From Xanthostigma xanthostigma (taxonomy: Eukaryota; Arthropoda; Insecta; Raphidioptera; Raphidiidae): a DNA stretch of 64,000 bases. The stretch spans positions 26,909,401 through 26,973,400 of the forward strand of contig OY754472.1 in assembly GCA_963575645.1 (NCBI GenBank), in the 5' to 3' direction. Each line of letters starts with the position of its first letter. The first letter of the stretch is position 1. Made by a program: the position numbers and the translations under genes. The notes under the pieces were generated by a model. That model had not been told where the DNA came from. It was given only the letters and a program-made list of their open reading frames with translations, and ran no database searches. Positions 37,609 through 52,200 of the stretch are shown piece after piece.

Positions 37609-40410
37609 TGATCCAAACCTGAATGTTATAGTGTAATTAGACTTACCCTCATGAAATAAAGAAATTTTGCCGATAAGGACTCATTTGCACCTGATTGTCG
37701 TAAAGCATGTAAAAACTGCTTGTCTGCTTCAAAATAATGGTTAATATGCAGTTTGCATTTTCTTATGAGAGAATGATCCAAACCTGAATGTTATAGTGTA
37801 AATAGACTTAACTTCATGAAATGAAGCAATTTTGCCTATAAGGACTCATTTGCCCTTAATTGTCATAAAGCATGTAAAAACTGCTTGTATGCGTTAAAAT
37901 AATGGTTAATATGCAGTTTGCATTTTCTTATGAGAGAATGATCCAAACCTGAATGTTATAGTGTAAATAGACATACCTTTGTAAAATAAAGCAATTTTGC
38001 CTATAAGGACTCAATTGCACGCAATTGTCGTGAAGCATGTAAAAACTGCTTGTCTGCGTGAAAATGATAGAAAATATGCAGTTTCCATTTTCTTATGAGA
38101 GAATGATCCAAACCTGAATGTTATAGTGTAAATAGACTTACCCTCATGAAATAAAGCAATTTTGCCTATAAAGGCTTATTTGCACCTAATTGTCGTAAAG
38201 CATGTAAAAACTGCTTGTCTGCGTTTAAATAATGGTTAATATGCAGTTTGCATTTTCTTATGAGAGAATGATCCAAACCTGAATGTTATAGTGTAAATAG
38301 ACTTACCTTCATGAAATAAAGCAATTTTGCCTATAAGGACTCATTTGCCCCTAATTGTCATAAAGCATGTAAAAACTGCTTGTATGCGTTAAAATAATGG
38401 TTAATATGCAGTTTGCATTTTCTTATGAGAGAATGATCCAAACCTGAATGGTATAGTGTAAATAGACTTACCCTCATAAGATAATGCAATTTTGCCTATA
38501 AGGACTTATTTGCACCTAATTGTCGTAAACCATGTAAAAACTGCTTGTCTGCGTGAAAATGATAGTCAATATTCAGTTTGCATTTTCTTATGAGAGAATG
38601 ATCCAAACCTGAATATTATAGTGTAAATAGACTTACCCTCATGAAATAAAGCAATTTTGCCTATAAGGACTCATTTGCCCCTAATTGCCATAAAGCATGT
38701 AAAAACTGCTTGTATGCGTTTAAATAATGGTTAATATGCAGTTTGCATTTTTTTATGAGAGAATGATCTAAACCTGAATGTTATAGTGTAAATAGACTGA
38801 CCCTCATGAAATAAAGCAATTTTGCCTATAAGGACTCATTTGCACCTAATTGTCATTAAGCATGTAAAAACTGCTTGTATGCGTTAAAATAATGGTTAAT
38901 ATGCAGTTTGCATTTTCTTATGAGAGAATGATCCAAAACTGAATGATATAGTGTAAATAGACTTACCTTCATGAAATAACACAATTTTGCCTATAAGGAC
39001 TCATTTGCCCCTAATTGTCATAAAGCATGTAAAAACTGCTTGTATGCGTTAAAATAATGGTTAATATGCAGTTTGCATTTTCTTATGAGAGAATGATCCA
39101 AACCTGAATGTTATAGTCTAAATAGACTTACCTTTGTAAAATAAAGCAATTTTGCCTATAAGGACTTATTTGCACGCAATTGTCGTGAAGCATGTAAAAA
39201 CTGCTAGTCTGCGTTAAAATGATAGTAAATATGCAGTTTGCATTTTCTTATGAGAGAATGATCCAAACCTGAATGTTATAGTGTAAATAGACTAACCCTC
39301 ATGAAATAAAGCAATTTTGCCTATCAGGACTCATTTGCACCTAATTGTCATAAAGCATGTAAAAACTGCTTGTATGCGTTAAAATAATGTTTAATATGCA
39401 GTTTGCATTTTCTTATGAGAGAATGATCGAAAACTGATTTATATAGTGTAAATAAACTAACCTTCATGAAATAAAGCAATTTTGACTATAAGGACTCATT
39501 AGCCCCTAATTGTCATAAAGCATGTAAAAGCTTGTATGCGTTAAAATAATATCTAATATGCAGTTTGCATTTTCTTATGACAGAATGATCCAAACCTGAA
39601 TGTTATAGTGTAAATAGACTTAACTTCATGAAATAAAGCAATTTTGCCTATAAGGACTCATTTGCCCCTAATTGTCATAAAGCATGTAAAAACTGCTTGT
39701 AGGCGTTAAAATAATGGTTAATATGCAGTTTGCATTTTCTTATGAGAGAATGATCCAAACCTGAATGTTATAGTGTAAATAGACTAACCCTCATGAAATA
39801 AAGCAATTTTGCCTATCAGGACTCATTTGCACCTAATTGTCATAAAGCTTGTAAAAACTGCTTGTATGCGTTAAAATAATGGTTAATATGCAGTTTGCAT
39901 TTTCTTATGAGATAATGATCCAAACCTAAAAGATATAGTGTAAATAGACTAACCCTCATGAAATAAAGCAATTTTGCCTATAAGGACTCATTTGCACCTA
40001 ATTGTCATAAAGCTTGTAAAAACTGCTTGTCTGCGTTAAAATAATGGTTAAAATGCAGTTTACATTTTCTTATGAGAGAATGATCCAAACCTGAATGGTA
40101 TAGTGTAAATAGACTTACCTTAATGAAATAAAGCAATTTTGCCTATAAGGACTTATTTGCCCCTAATTGTCATAAAGCATGTAAAAACTGCTTGTATGCG
40201 TTAAAATATTGGTTAATATGCAGTTTGCATTTTCTTATTAGAGAATAATCCAAACCTGAATGTTATAGTGTAAATAGACTTACCCTCATAAAATAAAGCA
40301 ATTTTGCCGATAAGGACTCATTTGCACCTAATTGTCATAAAGCTTGTAAAAACTGCTTGTATGCGTTAAAATAATAGTTAATATGCAGTTTGCATTTTCT
40401 TATGAGAGAA
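37609..40410 (+). repeat. 2.8-kb duplication, copy 2 (17 monomers)
   Basis: The same order as 34969-37608, with m24 (38104) and m25 (38269) separate. It has a private 3-bp deletion, 'gtaaaagcttg' near 39527, where other copies read 'gtaaaaactgcttg'. Its length is 17 x 165 minus 3. Most of this copy also lies inside the later 5.6-kb unit that begins at about 38031, so the duplications are nested. Confidence 0.82.
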
Positions 40411-43400
40411 TGATCCAAACCTGAATGTTATAGTTTAAGTAAACTTACCTTTGTAAAATAAAGCAATTTTGCCTATAAGGACTCATTTGCCCCTAATTGT
40501 CATAAAGCATGTAAAAACTGCTTGTATGCGTTAAAATAATGGTTAATATGCAGTTTGCATTTTCTTATGAGAGAATGATCCAAACCTGAATGTTATAGTG
40601 TAAATAGACTTACCTTTGTAAAATAAAGCAATATTGCCTATAAGGACTCATTTGCACGCAATTGTCGTGAAGCATGTAAAAACTGCTTGTCTGCGTGAAA
40701 ATGATAGAAAATATGCAGTTTCCATTTTCTTATGAGAGAATGATCCAAACCTGAATGTTATAGTGTAAATAGACTTACCCTCATGAAATAAAGCAATTTT
40801 GCCTATAAAGACTTATTTGCACCTAATTGTCTTAAAGCATGTAAAAACTGCTTGTCTGCGTTTAAATAATGGTTAATATGCAGTTTGCATTTTCTTATTA
40901 GAGAATGATCTAAACCTGAATGTTATAGTGTAAATAGACTTACCTTCATGAAATAAAGCAATTTTGCCTATAAGGACTCATTTGCCCCTAATTGTCATAA
41001 AGCATGTAAAAACTGCTTGTATGCGTTAAAATAATGGTTAGTATGCAGTTTGCATTTTCTTATGAGAGAATGATCCAAACCTGAATTATATAGTGTAAAT
41101 AGATTTACCTTCATGAAATAAAGCAATTTTGGCTATAAGGACTCATTTGCCCCTAATTGTCATAAAGTATGTAAAAACTGCTTGTAGGCGTTAAAATAGT
41201 GGTTAATATGCAGTTTGCATTTTCTTATGAGAGAATGATCCAAACCTGAATGTTATAGTATAAGTAAACTTACCTTTGTGAAATAAAGCAATTTTGCCTA
41301 TAAGGACTCATTTGCACCTAATTGTCGTAAAGCATGTAAAAACTGCTTTTCTGCGTTAAAATAATGGTTAATATGCAGTTTGCATTTTCTTATTAGAGAA
41401 TGATCCAAACCTGAATGGTATAGTGTAAATAGACTTACCTTAATGAAATAAAGCAATTTTGCCTATAAGGACTTATTTGCCCCTAATTGTCATAAAGCAT
41501 GTAAAAACTGCTTGTATGCGTTAAAATATTGGTTAATATGCAGTTTGCATTTTCTTATTAGAGAATGATCCAAACCTGAATGTTATAGTGTAAATAGACT
41601 TACCCTCATAAAATAAAGCAATTTTGCCGATAAGGACTCATTTGCACCTAATTGTCATAAAGCATGTAAAATCTGCTTGTCTGCGTTAAAATAATGGTTA
41701 ATATGCAGTTTGCATTTTCTTATGAGAGAATGATCCAAACCTGAATGTTGTAGTGTAACTAGACTTATTTTCATGAAATAAAGCAATTTTGCCTATAAGG
41801 ACTCATTTGCCTTTAATTGTCATAAAGCATGTAAAAACTGCTTGTATGCGTTAAAATAATGGTTAATATGCAGTTTGCATTTTCCTATGAGAGAATGATC
41901 CAAACCTGAATGTTATAGTGTAAATAGACTTACCTTTGTAAAATAAAGCAATTTTGCCTATAAGGACTCATTTGCACGCAAATGTCGTGAAGCAGGTAAA
42001 AACTGCTTGTATGCGTTGAAATAATGGTTAATTCGCAGTTTGCATTTTCTTATGAGAGAATGATATAAACCTAAATGTTATAGTGTAAATAGACTAACCC
42101 TCATGAAATAAAGCAATTTTGCCTATAAAGACTTATTTGCACGTAATTGTCGTAAAGCATGTAAAAACTGCTTGTCTGCGTTTAAATAATGGTTAATATG
42201 CAGTTTGCATTTTCTTATTAGAGAATGATCTAAACCTGAATGTTATAGTGTAAATAGACTTACCTTCATGAAATAAAGCAATTTTGCCTATAAGGACTTA
42301 TTTGCCCCTAATTGTCATAAAGCATGTAAAAACTGCTTGTATGCGTTAAAATAATGGTTAATATGCAGTTTGCCTTTTCTTATGAGAGAATGATCCAAAC
42401 CTGAATGTTATAGTGTAACTAGACTTATTTTCATGAAATAAAGCAATTTTGCCTATAAGGACTCATTTGCCTTTAATTGTCATAAAGCTTGTAAAAACTG
42501 CTTGTATGCGTTAAAATAATGGTTAATATTATGCAGTTTGCATTTTCTGATGAGAGAATAATCCAAACCTAAATTATATAGTGTAAATAGACTTACCTTT
42601 GTAAAATAAAGCAATTTTGCCTATAAGGACTCATTTGCACGCAATTGTCGTGAAGCATGTAAAAACTGCTTGTCTGCGTGAAAATGATAGAAAATATGCA
42701 GTTTCCATTTTCTTATGAGAGAATGATCCAAACCTGAATGTTATAGTGTAAATAGACTTACCCTCATGAAATAAAGCAATTTTGCCTATAAAGACTTATT
42801 TGCACGTAATTGTCGTAAAGCATGTAAAAACTGCTTGTCTGCGTTTAAATAATGGTTAATATGCAGTTTGCATTTTCTTATTAGAGAATGATCTAAACCT
42901 GAATGTTATAGTGTAAATAGACTTACCTTCATGAAATAAAGCCATTTTGCCTATAAGGACTCATTTGCCCCTAATTGTCATAAAGCATGTAAAAACTGCT
43001 TGTATGCGTTAAAATAATGGTTAATATGCAGTTTGCCTTTTCTTATGAGAGAATGATCCAAACCTGATTGTTATAGTGTAAATAGACTTACCCTCATGTA
43101 ATAATGCAATTTTGCCTATAAGGACTTATTTGCACCTAATTGTCGTAAACCATGTAAAAACTGCTTTTCTGCGTGAAAATGATAGTCAATATTCAGTTTG
43201 CATTTTCTTATGAGAGAATGATACAAACCTGAATGTTATAGTGTAAACAGACTTACCCTCATGAAATAAAGCAATTTTGCTTATAAGGACTCATTTGCAC
43301 CTAATTGTCATAAAGCATGTAAAAACTGCTTGTATGCGTTAAAATAATGGTTAATATGCAGTTTGCATTTTCTTATGAGAGAATGATCCAAACCTGAATG

Positions 43401-43640
43401 ATATAGTGTAAATAGACTTACCTTCATGAAATAAAGCAATTTTGCCTATAAGGACTCATTTGCCCCTAATTGTCATAAAGCATGTAAAAACTGCTTGTAG
43501 GCGTTAAAATAGTGGTTAATATGCAGTTTGCATTTTCTTATGAGAGAATGATCCAAACCTGAATGTTATAGTATAAGTAAACTTACCTTTGTGAAATAAA
43601 GCAATTTTGCCTATAAGGACTCATTTGCACCTAATTGTCG
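38031..43640 (+). repeat. 5.6-kb tandem duplication, copy A (34 monomers)
   Basis: From 'tgaagcatg' in an m23 monomer (38031) to 'ctaattgtcg' in an m2 monomer (43640). Every private mark is found again 5610 bp downstream (5613 bp after position 39527): 'tgtcattaag', 'ctgctagtctg', 'tgatcgaaaactgattt', 'caatattgcc', 'tgtcttaaag', 'ttagtatgcag', 'agatttacc', 'tttggctataagg', 'gttgtagtg', 'aagcaggtaaaaac', 'aatattatgc', 'agccattttgc', 'catgtaataatgc' and 'tgcttataagg'. Differences I noticed are the 3-bp deletion near 39527, 'agtgtaaat' against 'agtataaat' (near 40609), and two bases in 'ataaggactta' against 'ataatgactca' (near 42296). Confidence 0.9.
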
Positions 43641-46600
43641 TGAAGCATGTAAAAACTGCTTGTCTGCGTGAAAATGATAGAAAATATGCAGTTTCCATTT
43701 TCTTATGAGAGAATGATCCAAACCTGAATGTTATAGTGTAAATAGACTTACCCTCATGAAATAAAGCAATTTTGCCTATAAAGGCTTATTTGCACCTAAT
43801 TGTCGTAAAGCATGTAAAAACTGCTTGTCTGCGTTTAAATAATGGTTAATATGCAGTTTGCATTTTCTTATGAGAGAATGATCCAAACCTGAATGTTATA
43901 GTGTAAATAGACTTACCTTCATGAAATAAAGCAATTTTGCCTATAAGGACTCATTTGCCCCTAATTGTCATAAAGCATGTAAAAACTGCTTGTATGCGTT
44001 AAAATAATGGTTAATATGCAGTTTGCATTTTCTTATGAGAGAATGATCCAAACCTGAATGGTATAGTGTAAATAGACTTACCCTCATAAGATAATGCAAT
44101 TTTGCCTATAAGGACTTATTTGCACCTAATTGTCGTAAACCATGTAAAAACTGCTTGTCTGCGTGAAAATGATAGTCAATATTCAGTTTGCATTTTCTTA
44201 TGAGAGAATGATCCAAACCTGAATATTATAGTGTAAATAGACTTACCCTCATGAAATAAAGCAATTTTGCCTATAAGGACTCATTTGCCCCTAATTGCCA
44301 TAAAGCATGTAAAAACTGCTTGTATGCGTTTAAATAATGGTTAATATGCAGTTTGCATTTTTTTATGAGAGAATGATCTAAACCTGAATGTTATAGTGTA
44401 AATAGACTGACCCTCATGAAATAAAGCAATTTTGCCTATAAGGACTCATTTGCACCTAATTGTCATTAAGCATGTAAAAACTGCTTGTATGCGTTAAAAT
44501 AATGGTTAATATGCAGTTTGCATTTTCTTATGAGAGAATGATCCAAAACTGAATGATATAGTGTAAATAGACTTACCTTCATGAAATAACACAATTTTGC
44601 CTATAAGGACTCATTTGCCCCTAATTGTCATAAAGCATGTAAAAACTGCTTGTATGCGTTAAAATAATGGTTAATATGCAGTTTGCATTTTCTTATGAGA
44701 GAATGATCCAAACCTGAATGTTATAGTCTAAATAGACTTACCTTTGTAAAATAAAGCAATTTTGCCTATAAGGACTTATTTGCACGCAATTGTCGTGAAG
44801 CATGTAAAAACTGCTAGTCTGCGTTAAAATGATAGTAAATATGCAGTTTGCATTTTCTTATGAGAGAATGATCCAAACCTGAATGTTATAGTGTAAATAG
44901 ACTAACCCTCATGAAATAAAGCAATTTTGCCTATCAGGACTCATTTGCACCTAATTGTCATAAAGCATGTAAAAACTGCTTGTATGCGTTAAAATAATGT
45001 TTAATATGCAGTTTGCATTTTCTTATGAGAGAATGATCGAAAACTGATTTATATAGTGTAAATAAACTAACCTTCATGAAATAAAGCAATTTTGACTATA
45101 AGGACTCATTAGCCCCTAATTGTCATAAAGCATGTAAAAACTGCTTGTATGCGTTAAAATAATATCTAATATGCAGTTTGCATTTTCTTATGACAGAATG
45201 ATCCAAACCTGAATGTTATAGTGTAAATAGACTTAACTTCATGAAATAAAGCAATTTTGCCTATAAGGACTCATTTGCCCCTAATTGTCATAAAGCATGT
45301 AAAAACTGCTTGTAGGCGTTAAAATAATGGTTAATATGCAGTTTGCATTTTCTTATGAGAGAATGATCCAAACCTGAATGTTATAGTGTAAATAGACTAA
45401 CCCTCATGAAATAAAGCAATTTTGCCTATCAGGACTCATTTGCACCTAATTGTCATAAAGCTTGTAAAAACTGCTTGTATGCGTTAAAATAATGGTTAAT
45501 ATGCAGTTTGCATTTTCTTATGAGATAATGATCCAAACCTAAAAGATATAGTGTAAATAGACTAACCCTCATGAAATAAAGCAATTTTGCCTATAAGGAC
45601 TCATTTGCACCTAATTGTCATAAAGCTTGTAAAAACTGCTTGTCTGCGTTAAAATAATGGTTAAAATGCAGTTTACATTTTCTTATGAGAGAATGATCCA
45701 AACCTGAATGGTATAGTGTAAATAGACTTACCTTAATGAAATAAAGCAATTTTGCCTATAAGGACTTATTTGCCCCTAATTGTCATAAAGCATGTAAAAA
45801 CTGCTTGTATGCGTTAAAATATTGGTTAATATGCAGTTTGCATTTTCTTATTAGAGAATAATCCAAACCTGAATGTTATAGTGTAAATAGACTTACCCTC
45901 ATAAAATAAAGCAATTTTGCCGATAAGGACTCATTTGCACCTAATTGTCATAAAGCTTGTAAAAACTGCTTGTATGCGTTAAAATAATAGTTAATATGCA
46001 GTTTGCATTTTCTTATGAGAGAATGATCCAAACCTGAATGTTATAGTTTAAGTAAACTTACCTTTGTAAAATAAAGCAATTTTGCCTATAAGGACTCATT
46101 TGCCCCTAATTGTCATAAAGCATGTAAAAACTGCTTGTATGCGTTAAAATAATGGTTAATATGCAGTTTGCATTTTCTTATGAGAGAATGATCCAAACCT
46201 GAATGTTATAGTATAAATAGACTTACCTTTGTAAAATAAAGCAATATTGCCTATAAGGACTCATTTGCACGCAATTGTCGTGAAGCATGTAAAAACTGCT
46301 TGTCTGCGTGAAAATGATAGAAAATATGCAGTTTCCATTTTCTTATGAGAGAATGATCCAAACCTGAATGTTATAGTGTAAATAGACTTACCCTCATGAA
46401 ATAAAGCAATTTTGCCTATAAAGACTTATTTGCACCTAATTGTCTTAAAGCATGTAAAAACTGCTTGTCTGCGTTTAAATAATGGTTAATATGCAGTTTG
46501 CATTTTCTTATTAGAGAATGATCTAAACCTGAATGTTATAGTGTAAATAGACTTACCTTCATGAAATAAAGCAATTTTGCCTATAAGGACTCATTTGCCC

Positions 46601-49253
46601 CTAATTGTCATAAAGCATGTAAAAACTGCTTGTATGCGTTAAAATAATGGTTAGTATGCAGTTTGCATTTTCTTATGAGAGAATGATCCAAACCTGAATT
46701 ATATAGTGTAAATAGATTTACCTTCATGAAATAAAGCAATTTTGGCTATAAGGACTCATTTGCCCCTAATTGTCATAAAGTATGTAAAAACTGCTTGTAG
46801 GCGTTAAAATAGTGGTTAATATGCAGTTTGCATTTTCTTATGAGAGAATGATCCAAACCTGAATGTTATAGTATAAGTAAACTTACCTTTGTGAAATAAA
46901 GCAATTTTGCCTATAAGGACTCATTTGCACCTAATTGTCGTAAAGCATGTAAAAACTGCTTTTCTGCGTTAAAATAATGGTTAATATGCAGTTTGCATTT
47001 TCTTATTAGAGAATGATCCAAACCTGAATGGTATAGTGTAAATAGACTTACCTTAATGAAATAAAGCAATTTTGCCTATAAGGACTTATTTGCCCCTAAT
47101 TGTCATAAAGCATGTAAAAACTGCTTGTATGCGTTAAAATATTGGTTAATATGCAGTTTGCATTTTCTTATTAGAGAATGATCCAAACCTGAATGTTATA
47201 GTGTAAATAGACTTACCCTCATAAAATAAAGCAATTTTGCCGATAAGGACTCATTTGCACCTAATTGTCATAAAGCATGTAAAATCTGCTTGTCTGCGTT
47301 AAAATAATGGTTAATATGCAGTTTGCATTTTCTTATGAGAGAATGATCCAAACCTGAATGTTGTAGTGTAACTAGACTTATTTTCATGAAATAAAGCAAT
47401 TTTGCCTATAAGGACTCATTTGCCTTTAATTGTCATAAAGCATGTAAAAACTGCTTGTATGCGTTAAAATAATGGTTAATATGCAGTTTGCATTTTCCTA
47501 TGAGAGAATGATCCAAACCTGAATGTTATAGTGTAAATAGACTTACCTTTGTAAAATAAAGCAATTTTGCCTATAAGGACTCATTTGCACGCAAATGTCG
47601 TGAAGCAGGTAAAAACTGCTTGTATGCGTTGAAATAATGGTTAATTCGCAGTTTGCATTTTCTTATGAGAGAATGATATAAACCTAAATGTTATAGTGTA
47701 AATAGACTAACCCTCATGAAATAAAGCAATTTTGCCTATAAAGACTTATTTGCACGTAATTGTCGTAAAGCATGTAAAAACTGCTTGTCTGCGTTTAAAT
47801 AATGGTTAATATGCAGTTTGCATTTTCTTATTAGAGAATGATCTAAACCTGAATGTTATAGTGTAAATAGACTTACCTTCATGAAATAAAGCAATTTTGC
47901 CTATAATGACTCATTTGCCCCTAATTGTCATAAAGCATGTAAAAACTGCTTGTATGCGTTAAAATAATGGTTAATATGCAGTTTGCCTTTTCTTATGAGA
48001 GAATGATCCAAACCTGAATGTTATAGTGTAACTAGACTTATTTTCATGAAATAAAGCAATTTTGCCTATAAGGACTCATTTGCCTTTAATTGTCATAAAG
48101 CTTGTAAAAACTGCTTGTATGCGTTAAAATAATGGTTAATATTATGCAGTTTGCATTTTCTGATGAGAGAATAATCCAAACCTAAATTATATAGTGTAAA
48201 TAGACTTACCTTTGTAAAATAAAGCAATTTTGCCTATAAGGACTCATTTGCACGCAATTGTCGTGAAGCATGTAAAAACTGCTTGTCTGCGTGAAAATGA
48301 TAGAAAATATGCAGTTTCCATTTTCTTATGAGAGAATGATCCAAACCTGAATGTTATAGTGTAAATAGACTTACCCTCATGAAATAAAGCAATTTTGCCT
48401 ATAAAGACTTATTTGCACGTAATTGTCGTAAAGCATGTAAAAACTGCTTGTCTGCGTTTAAATAATGGTTAATATGCAGTTTGCATTTTCTTATTAGAGA
48501 ATGATCTAAACCTGAATGTTATAGTGTAAATAGACTTACCTTCATGAAATAAAGCCATTTTGCCTATAAGGACTCATTTGCCCCTAATTGTCATAAAGCA
48601 TGTAAAAACTGCTTGTATGCGTTAAAATAATGGTTAATATGCAGTTTGCCTTTTCTTATGAGAGAATGATCCAAACCTGATTGTTATAGTGTAAATAGAC
48701 TTACCCTCATGTAATAATGCAATTTTGCCTATAAGGACTTATTTGCACCTAATTGTCGTAAACCATGTAAAAACTGCTTTTCTGCGTGAAAATGATAGTC
48801 AATATTCAGTTTGCATTTTCTTATGAGAGAATGATACAAACCTGAATGTTATAGTGTAAACAGACTTACCCTCATGAAATAAAGCAATTTTGCTTATAAG
48901 GACTCATTTGCACCTAATTGTCATAAAGCATGTAAAAACTGCTTGTATGCGTTAAAATAATGGTTAATATGCAGTTTGCATTTTCTTATGAGAGAATGAT
49001 CCAAACCTGAATGATATAGTGTAAATAGACTTACCTTCATGAAATAAAGCAATTTTGCCTATAAGGACTCATTTGCCCCTAATTGTCATAAAGCATGTAA
49101 AAACTGCTTGTAGGCGTTAAAATAGTGGTTAATATGCAGTTTGCATTTTCTTATGAGAGAATGATCCAAACCTGAATGTTATAGTATAAGTAAACTTACC
49201 TTTGTGAAATAAAGCAATTTTGCCTATAAGGACTCATTTGCACCTAATTGTCG
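43641..49253 (+). repeat. 5.6-kb tandem duplication, copy B (34 monomers, 5613 bp)
   Basis: The second copy of 38031-43640, without the 3-bp deletion. The join between copies is in monomer 43549-43713. Its left part is m2 ('agtataagtaaac', 'tttgtgaaat', 'cacctaattgtcg') and its right part is m23 ('tgaagcatg', 'atgatagaaaat', 'cagtttcc'). The crossover therefore lies in the shared 'aattgtcgt'. 5613 bp is 34 x 165 plus the 3-bp 'tat' insertion near 48140. On its right side m2 continues intact into m3 at 49327. Confidence 0.9.
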
Positions 49254-52200
49254 TAAAGCATGTAAAAACTGCTTTTCTGCGTTAAATAAATGGTTAATAT
49301 GCAGTTTGCATTTTCTTATGAGAGAATAATCCAAACCTGAATTATATAGTGTAAATAGACTAACCTTCATTAAATAAAGCAATTTTGCCTATAAGGACTC
49401 ATTTGCCCCTAATTGTCATAAAGCATGTAAAAACTGTTTGTATGCGTTAAAATAATGGTTAATATGCAGTTTGCATTTTCTTATGAAAAAATGATCCAAA
49501 CCTGAATGTTATAGTATAAATAGACTAACCATCATGAAATAAAGCAATTTTGCCTATAAGGACTCATTTGCACCTAATTGTCATAAAGCTTAACTGTTTG
49601 TATGCGTTAAAATAATAGTTAATATGCAGTTTGCATTTTCTTATGAGAGAATGATCGAATCCTGAATGTTATAGTTTAAGTAAACTTACCTTTGTAAAAT
49701 AAAGCAATTTTGCCTATAAGGACTCATTTGCACCTAATTGTCGTAAAGCATGTAAAAACTGCTTGTCTGCGTTAAAATAATGGTTAATATGCAGTTTGCA
49801 TTTTCTTACGAGAGAATGATCTAAACCTGAATGTTATAGTGTAACTAGACTAACCTTCATGAAATAAAGCAATTTTGCCTATAAGGACTCATTTGCCTTT
49901 AATTGTCATAAAGCATGTAAAAACTGCTTGTATGCGTTAAAATAATGGTTAATATGCAGTTTGCATTTTGTTATGAGAGAATGATCCAAACCTGATGGTT
50001 ATAGTGTAAATAGACTTACCTTTGTAAAATAAAGCAATTTTGCCTATAAGGACTCATTTGCACGCAAATGTCGTGAAGCAGGTAAAAACTGCTTGTATGC
50101 GTTAAAATAATGGTTAATTCGCAGTTTGCATTTTCTTATGAGAGAATGATATAAACCTAAATGTTATAGTGTAAATAGACTAACCCTCATGAAATAAAGC
50201 AATTTTGCCTATAAGGACTCATTTGCACCTAATTGTCATAAAGCTTGTAAAAACTGCTTGTATGCGTTAAAATAATGGTTTATATTATGCAGTTTGCATT
50301 TTTTGATGAGAGAATAATACAAACCTGAATTATATAGTGTAAATAGACTTACCTTCATAAAATAAAGCAATTTTGCCTATAAAGACTCATTTGCCCCTCA
50401 TTGTCATAAAGCATGTAAAAACTGCTTGTATGCGTTAAAATAATGGTTAATATGCAGTTTGCATTTTCTTATGAGAGAATGATCCAAACCTGAATGTTAT
50501 AGTGTAAATTGACTTACCTTTGTAAAATAAAGCAATTTTGCCTATAAGGACTCATTTGCACGCAATTGTCGTGAAGCATGTAAAAACTGCTTGTCTGCGT
50601 TAAAATAATGGTTAATATGCAGTTTGCATTTTCTTATGAGAGAATGATCCAAACCTGAATGTTATAGTGAAAGTAGACTTACCTTTGTGAAATAAAACAA
50701 TTTTGCCTATAAGGACTTATTTGCACCTAATTGTCATAAAGCATGTAAAAACTGCTTGTATGCGTTAAAATAATAGTTAATATGCAGTTTGCATTTTCTT
50801 GTGAGAGAATGATCCAAACCTGAATGTTATAGTGTAAGTAAACTTACCTTTGTAAAATAAAGCAATTTTGCCTATAAGGACTCATTTGCACCTAATTGTC
50901 GTAAAGCATGTAAAAACTGCTTGTCTGCGTTAAGATAATGGTTAATATGCAGTTTGCATTTTCTTATGAGAGAATAATCCAAACCTGAATGGTATAGTGT
51001 AAATAGACTAACCCTCATGAAATAAAGCAATTTTGCCTATAAGGACTCATTTGCCCCTAATTGTCATAAAGCTTGTAAAAACTGCTTGTCTGCGTTAAAA
51101 TAATGGTTAAAATGCAGTTTGCATTTTTTTATGAGAGAATGATCCAAACCTGAATGTTATAGTGTAAATAGACTTACCCTCATGAAATAAAGCAATTTTG
51201 CCGATAAGGACTCATTTGCACCTAATTGTCGTAAAGCATGTAAAAACTGCTTGTCTGCTTTAAAATAATGGTTAATATGCAGTTTGCATTTTCTTATGAG
51301 AGAATGATCCAAACCTGAATGATATAGTGTAAATAGACTTAACTTCATGAAATAAAGCAATTTTGCCTATAAAGACTTATTTGCCCCTAATTGTCATAAA
51401 GCATGTAAAAACTGCTTGTATGCGTTAAAATAATGGTTAATATGCAGTTTGCATTTTTTTATGAGAGTTGATCTAAACCTGAATGTTATAGTGTAAATAG
51501 ACTTACCCTCATGAAATAAAGCAATTTTGCCTATAAGGACTCATTTGCCCCTAATTGTCATAAAGCATGTAAAAACTGCTTGTATGCGTTAAAATAATGG
51601 CTAATATGCAGTTTGCATTTTCTTGTGAGAGAATGATCCAAACCTGAATGTTATAGTGTAAGTAAACTTACCTTTGTAAAATAAAGCAATTTTGCCTATA
51701 AGGACTCGTTTGCACCTAATTGTCGTAAAGCATGTAAAAACTGCTTGTCTGCGTTAAAATAATGGTTAATATGCAGTTTGCATTTTCTTATGAGAGAATA
51801 ATCCAAACCTGAATGTTATAGTGTAAATAGACTAACCATCATAAAATAAAGCAATTTTGCCTATAAGGACTCATTTGCCCCTAATTGTCATAAAGCATGT
51901 AAAAACTGCTTGTATGCGTTAAAATAATGGTTAATATGCAGTTTGCATTTTTTTATGAGAGTTGATCTAAACCTGAATGTTATAGTGTAAATAGACTTAC
52001 CCTCATGAAATAAAGCAATTTTGCCTATAAGGACTCATTTGCACCTAATTGTCATAAAGCATGTAAAAACTGCTTGTATGCGTTTAAATAATGGTTAATA
52101 TGCAGTTTGCATTTTCTTATGAGAGAATGATCCAAACCTGAATGATATAGTGTAAATAGACTTACCTTCATGAAATAAAGCAATTTTGCCTATAAGGACT

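Noticed and set aside
51157..51360. A 67-codon reading frame on the minus strand
   Set aside because: Also a TTG-started read-through of satellite monomers; its residues repeat with the 55-codon monomer period.
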